This document shows, piece by piece, positions 58,912-64,000 of a stretch of DNA of 64,000 nt. Both the position numbers and the translations under genes were made by a program. This DNA is from Pleomorphomonas sp. NRK KF1 (GTDB lineage Bacteria; Pseudomonadota; Alphaproteobacteria; Rhizobiales; Pleomorphomonadaceae): positions 186,001 through 250,000 of the forward strand of contig NZ_JAMDLH010000002.1 of NCBI RefSeq assembly GCF_023721755.1. The letters are read 5' to 3'. Each line of letters opens with the position of its first letter. Positions within the stretch are counted from its first letter, which is position 1. The notes beneath the pieces are model-generated. The model was not told the origin of the DNA. It was given only the letters and a program-made list of their open reading frames with translations, and searched no databases.

Positions 58912-61035
58912 ATGCGTAAGGTGCTGTCTGGCTCGGCTTTTCCCCTGGGCGTGACGGTCGATGACAAAGGCGCCAACTTCGCGCTGTTTTCCGACAACGC
59001 GAGCGGCGTCACGCTTTGCCTGTTCGATCGCTTCGGTATCACCGAAACGGAGCGTATCGCTCTGCGCGAGTGCACCAACGGCGTCTGGCACTGTTACCTG
59101 CCCGGCGTCGGACGCGGGCAAGTCTATGGCTGGCGCGTCCATGGCCCATGGGCACCCGAAGCCGGCCATCGCTTCAACCCCAACAAGCTGCTGCTCGATC
59201 CCTATGCGCGCCAGTTCGTCGGAGACATCCGATGGAACGACACGCTCTATGGCTACCAGATCGGAGCCGGCGAAGACGCCGATCTCATGATGGACGAACG
59301 CGACAGCGCCGCCTTCATGCCCAAGGCGCGCGTGGTGGCGGGCACACCGATGGTCACCACCCAGCATCCGCATGTATCCTGGGCGAAAACGGTCATCTAC
59401 GAAGGTCACGTGCGCGGCCTGACCATGCTGCACCCGGTGGTTCCGAAGACGATCCGCGGCACGTTCACCGCGCTGGGGCAGCCGGAGTTCGTCGATTATC
59501 TGGTCGGGCTGGGCGTCACTTCGCTGGAGCTTCTGCCGATCCACGCCTTTCTGCAGGACAGGCATCTCGTCGAGAGTGGCCTTTCCAACTACTGGGGCTA
59601 CAACACGCTCGGCTTTTTCGCCCCCGAGCCACGTTACCTTGGCGACACCGGTCTCGAATCCATAGGAGAGGCCGTCGATCTGCTCCATCAGGCCGGCATC
59701 GAGATCATCCTCGATGTGGTCTACAATCACACCTGCGAAGGCAACCATCTGGGGCCGATGCTGTCCTTCAAGGGCATCGACAACGCGTCCTATTACCGCC
59801 TCCTGCCGGACAACGGTCGCTACTACGACAACCTGACCGGCTGCGGAAACGCGCTCAACACCGATCATCCTCGCGTATTGCAGATGATTCTCGACAGTCT
59901 GCGCATGTGGGCCACGGTCTACGGCGTCGACGGCTTCCGCTTCGACCTTGCCACGACGCTGGGACGTCGCCCCAGCGGCTTCGATCCGGGCCACGCCTTT
60001 TTCAATGCCATCCTGCAGGATCCCCTGCTCGGAGGGCTGAAGCTGATTGCCGAGCCCTGGGACATCGGTCCAGGCGGCTATCAGCTCGGATCGTTTCCGC
60101 CCGGCTTTTCCGAATGGAATGGCGACTACCGCGACAAGGTGCGCGGCTTCTGGAGCGGCGAGGAAGGACTGCTGCCGAGCTTTGCCACCCGCGTCGCCGC
60201 CTCGCAGGACATTTTCGCCGAAGGGCGCCGTCGGCCATGGTCGAGCGTCAACTTCATCACCGCCCATGATGGTTTCACCCTCAATGACCTCGTCTCCTAC
60301 AACCACAAGCACAACGAGGCCAATGGAGAGGACAACCGCGACGGCCACGACGATAACAAGAGCTGGAACTGCGGCGCCGAGGGCGAGACCGATGACGAGG
60401 CCATCAACGCCCTGCGCCACAGGCAGAAGCGAAACCTGCTCGCCACGCTGTTCCTCAGTCAGGGCGTGCCGATGGTGCTTGCCGGCGACGAGTGCTCCAA
60501 CACGCAAGGTGGCAACAACAACGCCTACTGCCAGGATAACGAAATCGGCTGGGTCAACTGGTCGAACGACGACCCGGAGCTACCGAAGTTCGTGGCGCGG
60601 CTTGCCGACCTCAGAAAGAACCATTCTGCCCTCTCTCGGCCGGAGTTCCTGACCGGCGCCCGCAACGAGATGGGACAGCCGGACGTCGCCTGGTTCAACA
60701 ATCACGGCGACCGGATGACCGAGGCCGACTGGGAAAATCCGCATTCCAAGTGCCTGACGCTGCGCCTTGCGCCGGTCCTGGAAAGCGAGACTCCGCTCCT
60801 GATCATGCTGAATGCCTCACATGTTCCGGTCGAGTTCCAGATCCCCCCGGGGCACCCAGGGGACTGGGAAGTGATCCTAGCCACGGACGGCGATCTCGAG
60901 GATGCCCGGCTCGGCGGCGATGCCACTTTCACCATGCCCGCCCGAACGCTCGTTCTCGCCGAGTGGCGGGAACAAAGCCCGACCGATTCCGTTCCAGAGG
61001 CAACCAAGCCGACGAACGGAACGGACGACGATTGA
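58912..61035 (+). CDS. glgX: Glycogen debranching enzyme GlgX
   Basis: The 707-residue product is a GH13 isoamylase-type debranching enzyme. An N-terminal beta domain (GSAFPLGVTVDDKGANFALF) is followed by the GH13 regions DVVYNHT, GFRFDLATTLG (nucleophile Asp), LIAEPWDIGPGGYQLG (acid/base Glu) and FITAHDGFTLNDLVSYN (transition-state Asp). The segment NGEDNRDGHDDNKSWNCGAE is characteristic of GlgX/TreX. It removes short branches from glycogen phosphorylase limit dextrin. treZ lies 85 bp downstream in the same direction, linking glycogen breakdown to trehalose formation. The ATG follows CCCGGAGAACACGTGA. Confidence 0.94.
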   Translation: MRKVLSGSAFPLGVTVDDKGANFALFSDNASGVTLCLFDRFGITETERIALRECTNGVWHCYLPGVGRGQVYGWRVHGPWAPEAGHRFNPNKLLLDPYARQFVGDIRWNDTLYGYQIGAGEDADLMMDERDSAAFMPKARVVAGTPMVTTQHPHVSWAKTVIYEGHVRGLTMLHPVVPKTIRGTFTALGQPEFVDYLVGLGVTSLELLPIHAFLQDRHLVESGLSNYWGYNTLGFFAPEPRYLGDTGLESIGEAVDLLHQAGIEIILDVVYNHTCEGNHLGPMLSFKGIDNASYYRLLPDNGRYYDNLTGCGNALNTDHPRVLQMILDSLRMWATVYGVDGFRFDLATTLGRRPSGFDPGHAFFNAILQDPLLGGLKLIAEPWDIGPGGYQLGSFPPGFSEWNGDYRDKVRGFWSGEEGLLPSFATRVAASQDIFAEGRRRPWSSVNFITAHDGFTLNDLVSYNHKHNEANGEDNRDGHDDNKSWNCGAEGETDDEAINALRHRQKRNLLATLFLSQGVPMVLAGDECSNTQGGNNNAYCQDNEIGWVNWSNDDPELPKFVARLADLRKNHSALSRPEFLTGARNEMGQPDVAWFNNHGDRMTEADWENPHSKCLTLRLAPVLESETPLLIMLNASHVPVEFQIPPGHPGDWEVILATDGDLEDARLGGDATFTMPARTLVLAEWREQSPTDSVPEATKPTNGTDDD

Positions 61036-61120
61036 CGGGTAGCACGCCCGCCCGTCGATGAACGTTGTGCCGACTGCCGTACGATGCGGCTCGTCTCGCT
61101 GCTTTTGGAGGAGACTCGCC

Positions 61121-62905
61121 ATGCCACCTCGCACCATTCGCCGCGAACAGGAGATGAAATTCGGCACGCAAATGACGCCGGACGGCGTTCGGTTCCGTCT
61201 TTGGGCGCCGCTTGTCCCGTCGGTCGAGCTGGAGGTCGATGGCTGGTCGCTGCCCATGCAGAAGGATGTGCGCGGGTGGTACGAAGTTGAGGTGCCCGGC
61301 GTGAGCCATGGCAGCCGGTACATGTTCTGCCTGCCCGATGGCAAGAAGGTGCCGGACCCCGCATCGCGTTATCAGCCGGAGGACGTCGACGGCCCGAGCG
61401 AGGTCGTCGATCCGCTCGTCTTCGAATGGACAGATCTCGGCTGGCGCGGGCGCCCCTGGGAAGAGTGCGTCTTCTACGAGCTGCACATCGGCACCTTCAC
61501 GCCTGAGGGCACGTTCCGGGCAGCGGCGGACAAGCTTGAGTATCTCGCCGAACTAGGAATCACCGCCTTGCAGATCATGCCTCTCGCCGATTTCGCTGGG
61601 CGATGGAACTGGGGATACGACGGCGTCTACATGTTTGCCCCGGACGCCTCCTACGGCCGCCCCGAAGACCTGAAGGCACTGATCAATCGCGCCCACCAAC
61701 TCGGCATGATGGTCATGCTCGACGTCGTCTACAACCACTTCGGTCCGAAGGGAAACTACATTCCCCTTTACGCGCCCATTCTCAACGACAAGGAGACGCC
61801 GTGGGGGCCGGGCCTGAACGTCGACGGCGAAAATGCCACCGTGGTGCGGGACCTCGTGCTCGCCAACGCAAGATTCTGGATCAACGAGTATCGCTTCGAC
61901 GGCCTGCGCTTCGACGCGCTGCATGCCATTGAGGACAGCGGTCCCAAGCACCTGATCCAGGATCTCGCCGAACAAACCCGGGCAGCGAGCGACGGTCGGC
62001 AGATCCATCTTGTCGCCGAGAACTCACATAATGAGGCGAGCTGGCTGAGACGGCGCGATGATGGAACGCCATGGCTCTACACCGCCCAGTGGAACGACGA
62101 CCTGCATCATTGCCTGCATGCGCTCATCACCGGGGAGAGCCAGGCCTATTACCAGCCCTACGCGGAGCGTATCGATCTTCTCGCGCGCGCATTGGCCGAG
62201 GGATTTGCCTGGCAGGGCGAGTACCTGGCGCGCGAGAACCGACCCCATGGCGAGCCGAGCGCCTTTCTGCCGCCGACGTCCTTCGTATCCTTCATCCAGA
62301 ACCACGACCACACCGGAAACCGCCCGGCGGGCGAGCGCATCGGTCAACTGGTCCCGCGCGAAGCGGCCCGAATGCTGGCTGCGCTCTATCTGCTATCGCC
62401 GCAGATTCCGATGCTGTTCATGGGCGAAGAGTGGGGCGCCAAGACTCCCTTCTGCTTCTTTTCCGACATCAGGGAGTTGGGCGACGCCATCCGCAGCAGT
62501 CGGGAGGAGGAGCTCAGGGAGTTCCGTCTGGCCGGCACAGGCGAGCACATCGACCCGATGAACGAGAGCGCCTTCCTGGGATGCAAGCTCGACTGGAACG
62601 AGCGGGCGCCACCGGAGAGTACCGAGATGCTGGAGCTCTACAAGGACCTGCTGCATGCGAGATCCACCGTCCTGATACCTCTCCTCGTCGGGGTCGAGGG
62701 CAACAGCGGTTCGGCGGAAGTAATAGGGCCTCGAGCCTTTCAGGTTTGCTGGACACTCTCCGGCGGCACCCGCCTCAACCTTGCCGCCAATCTCGGCGCC
62801 ACGCCGCAGACAGGCAAGTGGCACGACGTCTTTCCTCTCTGGTGCGAAGGCACGTTCTCGGCGGACACTCTCGGTCCCTACACAGCGTTGTTCTGGTTGT
62901 CCTGA
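61121..62905 (+). CDS. treZ: Malto-oligosyltrehalose trehalohydrolase TreZ
   Basis: The 594-residue product is a GH13 enzyme that releases trehalose from maltooligosyl-trehalose. It has an N-terminal beta domain (KFGTQMTPDGVRFRLWAPLV), then DVVYNHFGPKGNYIPLYAP, GLRFDALHAIEDSG (nucleophile), LVAENSHNEASWL (acid/base) and FIQNHDHTGNRPAGERIGQL. The last is specific to TreZ. TreY, which makes the substrate, is not in the window. The ATG at 61121 follows TTTTGGAGGAGACTCGCC; the open frame upstream to 61058 lacks such a site. Confidence 0.94.
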   Translation: MPPRTIRREQEMKFGTQMTPDGVRFRLWAPLVPSVELEVDGWSLPMQKDVRGWYEVEVPGVSHGSRYMFCLPDGKKVPDPASRYQPEDVDGPSEVVDPLVFEWTDLGWRGRPWEECVFYELHIGTFTPEGTFRAAADKLEYLAELGITALQIMPLADFAGRWNWGYDGVYMFAPDASYGRPEDLKALINRAHQLGMMVMLDVVYNHFGPKGNYIPLYAPILNDKETPWGPGLNVDGENATVVRDLVLANARFWINEYRFDGLRFDALHAIEDSGPKHLIQDLAEQTRAASDGRQIHLVAENSHNEASWLRRRDDGTPWLYTAQWNDDLHHCLHALITGESQAYYQPYAERIDLLARALAEGFAWQGEYLARENRPHGEPSAFLPPTSFVSFIQNHDHTGNRPAGERIGQLVPREAARMLAALYLLSPQIPMLFMGEEWGAKTPFCFFSDIRELGDAIRSSREEELREFRLAGTGEHIDPMNESAFLGCKLDWNERAPPESTEMLELYKDLLHARSTVLIPLLVGVEGNSGSAEVIGPRAFQVCWTLSGGTRLNLAANLGATPQTGKWHDVFPLWCEGTFSADTLGPYTALFWLS

Positions 62906-62967
62906 CCGCCTTCCGGGCGCTCTGTTCGCCGACGAGGCCAACGTACTGGCGCTACAGCCCAAAGCAA

Positions 62968-62994
62968 TCGCGGCCCCCTTTTGGGAGGCCGCGA
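62968..62994. terminator. Hairpin terminator between treZ and the convergent KGG gene
   Basis: CGCGGCC pairs with GGCCGCG, with CCC/GGG inside and a TTTT loop, in the 169-bp convergent gap. The stem is about 10 bp with one bulge. No T-run follows. Confidence 0.6.
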
Positions 62995-63074
62995 GAGACA
63001 TGGTGGGCACCTGGAGCACCCGCCGATCCGGTTGAATCAACCTGATCGAAAAGCGGCTGCTCCAACAGACAAAG

Positions 63075-63443
63075 CTAGTGCTGCCCCCCCTTGCGTCCGG
63101 CTTCTGCCGCCCGCTCGGGATCGTTCTTGAAGTTGCCGCCGGACTCCTGACCGCCCCTGCGGCCGGCTTCGGCGGCACGCTCCGGATCGTTCTTGAAGTT
63201 GCCGCCGGATTCCTGACCACCCTTCCGGCCAGCCTCAGCCGCCCGTTCGGGGTCATTCTTGAAGTTGCCGCCGGATTCCTGGCCGCCCTTGCGACCGGCT
63301 TCGGAGGCGCGCTCCGGATCGTTCTTGAAGTTGCCGCCGGACTCGCGGCCACCCTGCGCGGCGATTTCCCGCTGCTTGTCGTCATCCATGGAAGCAAATC
63401 CACGACGGGAGGTGTCGCCAGTGCTGCTCTGTTGGTTAGGCAT
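63075..63443 (-). CDS. KGG-repeat stress-induced protein
   Basis: The 122-residue, highly hydrophilic product has a start GFASMDDDKQREIAAQGG and four tandem 22-residue repeats (residues 33-120). Each reads close to QESGGNFKNDPERAAEAGRK followed by GG. This is the KGG (GsiB/ConF-like) stress-protein family, small disordered hydrophilins associated with desiccation and general stress. The ATG at 63443 follows CTCAAGGAGAAAAGCA; an upstream open frame to 63509 would include the promoter. A clear GGAAC-N17-GTT promoter lies just upstream, so it should belong to the general stress regulon. Confidence 0.93.
   Translation of the reverse strand: MPNQQSSTGDTSRRGFASMDDDKQREIAAQGGRESGGNFKNDPERASEAGRKGGQESGGNFKNDPERAAEAGRKGGQESGGNFKNDPERAAEAGRRGGQESGGNFKNDPERAAEAGRKGGQH
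63084..63347 (-). repeat. Four tandem 66-bp repeats in the KGG gene
   Basis: Four in-frame 66-bp units encode the KGG repeats. They are nearly identical in DNA (GGATCGTTCTTGAAGTTGCC-like cores repeat in each unit), differing by a few synonymous or conservative changes. Such repeats can expand or contract by slippage or recombination. Confidence 0.9.
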
Positions 63444-63491
63444 TGCTTTTCTCCTTGAGGGATCGTGCTGCCTTGTTGGTAGCGACATATA

Positions 63492-63516
63492 AACCCTCAC
63501 CCCAACCAATTGTTCC
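63492..63516 (-). promoter_or_regulatory. EcfG/RpoE2-type promoter of the KGG gene
   Basis: On the minus strand, GGAAC (63516-63512) is followed after 17 nt by GTT (63494-63492), 49 bp before the start codon. This is an excellent match to the alphaproteobacterial general-stress consensus and fits the gene product. Confidence 0.72.
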
Positions 63517-63755
63517 GTGCCAACGCCTGATTTTGACTCTCATTATTAAGCAATCTCAGGCAAGCGAGACGCACAATACCAGTTTGTGGGCAGATAAATA
63601 TTAAACTAATACAAATCAGAAAATGTCAATATTATGTCTAATCGATCGATCCGCTTCGCTACCTGCAACACATGGTTGGCTTTTTCTATCACAGCGTATG
63701 TTGTTTCTCCTGTTCCAAGCTGATCTCAACATTTATCGCGCCCCTTGGGCCAAAT

Positions 63756-63781
63756 GGAACCGCGTGGATATCGAGACCGTT
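63756..63781 (+). promoter_or_regulatory. EcfG/RpoE2-type promoter of the last gene
   Basis: GGAAC (63756-63760) is followed after 18 nt by GTT (63779-63781) with C before GTT, 63 bp before the start at 63844. It matches the GGAAC-N19-TT form of the general-stress consensus. Confidence 0.6.
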
Positions 63782-63843
63782 CTGGCATGGTGGATCATGC
63801 ACGCCCATGAGAGGCAGATCTGCTAACAGCGAAGGAGGCCGTG

Positions 63844-64000
63844 ATGACGATCAGAGTGAAGGAAATAAAGCCGCTCGAAGATGGCCGCTGCAGTGTGGAG
63901 TTCTGCCTGGTCGACAATACGGTCGTTACGATCGCATTGCCGCCGGCGGAGAAAGACGCACCGAACGCGGACCCGACCGATCGCGCCGAAGCGGCCATCA
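63844..64000 (+). CDS. Unknown protein, N-terminal part (right edge cut)
   Basis: The frame runs off the right edge; 52 residues are visible, beginning MTIRVKEIKPLEDGRCSVEF. The visible part looks like a short beta hairpin (CSVEFCLVDNTVVTIALPP) followed by a charged linker. No family is recognised. The ATG at 63844 follows GAAGGAGGCCGTG, a very good ribosome site; a GTG directly before it is less likely. The promoter motif at 63756 suggests general-stress control. Confidence 0.75.
   Translation, partial: MTIRVKEIKPLEDGRCSVEFCLVDNTVVTIALPPAEKDAPNADPTDRAEAAI

Larger units (their letters stand above)
63444..63843. other. AT-richer intergenic region at the right end
   Basis: About 400 bp separate the divergent KGG gene and the last gene. 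The middle (63540-63650) is distinctly AT-rich. Two stress-type promoter motifs point outward, at 63492-63516 and 63756-63781. A plus-strand frame of 67 codons at 63623-63826 has no ribosome site and is not called. Confidence 0.6.

Noticed and set aside
63084-63347. Regular 66-bp repeats as a possible CRISPR array
   Set aside because: The units are contiguous, without unique spacers, and are in frame encoding KGG repeats.
63623-63826. 67-codon plus-strand frame before the last gene
   Set aside because: No ribosome site, spans the stress promoter motif and has no recognisable product.

Overview
The window is high-GC bacterial DNA with densely packed operons, GTG/ATG starts and strong GGAGG-type ribosome binding sites. 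The gene repertoire points to an alphaproteobacterium of the order Hyphomicrobiales (rhizobia-like): a PraR/PhrR-type XRE regulator, an HWE-family histidine kinase, RpoE2/EcfG-type promoter motifs, CUT1 and CUT2 sugar ABC operons, and GlgX-TreZ. I cannot name the genus. No rRNA, tRNA, CRISPR array, phage or IS element was recognised. The region reads as a carbohydrate and stress-response segment of a chromosome or large replicon.

Layout. 1-3.4 kb: the end of a myo-inositol operon (iolD, iolB, iolA) closed by a clear intrinsic terminator. 3.6-6.0 kb: a chemoreceptor on the minus strand. 6.8-10.3 kb: a glycosyltransferase and GH130 mannoside-phosphorylase-like pair. 10.6-13.9 kb: regulators (XRE, LysR), a tandem-GNAT gene with a small partner, and a small ORF. 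14.2-17.6 kb: a kaiC-kaiB-HWE histidine kinase operon. 17.7-23.2 kb: a GH65 phosphorylase/beta-phosphoglucomutase fusion, preceded by an amidase-like gene that has lost its catalytic residues, and a divergent LacI regulator with repeated AAAAGCGCTTTT operators. 23.6-25.0 kb: small stress-type genes (DUF4142, DUF2934, PepSY-like). 25.2-32.7 kb: a LacI-controlled CUT1 ABC operon that contains a two-part ADP-ribosylglycohydrolase-family protein. 32.7-42.9 kb: a divergent locus of a CUT1 transporter and LacI, cellobionate-phosphorylase-like GH94, gluconokinase and 6-phosphogluconate dehydratase. 43.0-49.3 kb: an FMN reductase and an IclR-controlled xylonate-type sugar-acid operon (aldolase, dehydratase, GntP permease). 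49.3-51.6 kb: an oxidoreductase, a VOC protein and a DUF849 enzyme. 51.9-58.4 kb: a pentitol (xylitol-type) operon with a CUT2 transporter, xylulokinase and polyol dehydrogenase. 58.9-62.9 kb: glgX and treZ. 63.1-64 kb: a KGG-repeat stress protein and the start of an unknown gene.

How it fits together. Most modules import a sugar, sugar acid or polyol and feed it to central metabolism, and three glycoside phosphorylases (GH130, GH65, GH94) conserve glycosidic-bond energy as sugar phosphate. The best-supported new reading is the 32.7-42.9 kb locus as a complete cellobionate-type route: import, phosphorolysis to glucose-1-phosphate plus gluconate, then 6-phosphogluconate and KDPG. A second layer is a set of GGAAC-N17/18-GTT motifs, matching the alphaproteobacterial general-stress sigma factor, placed before the KGG, DUF2934, PepSY-like, glgX-treZ and last-gene units and possibly others. 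The KaiBC-HWE kinase operon could supply timing or energy-state input to that same stress pathway, which is speculative. Function assignments come from motif recognition by eye; no database search was run.
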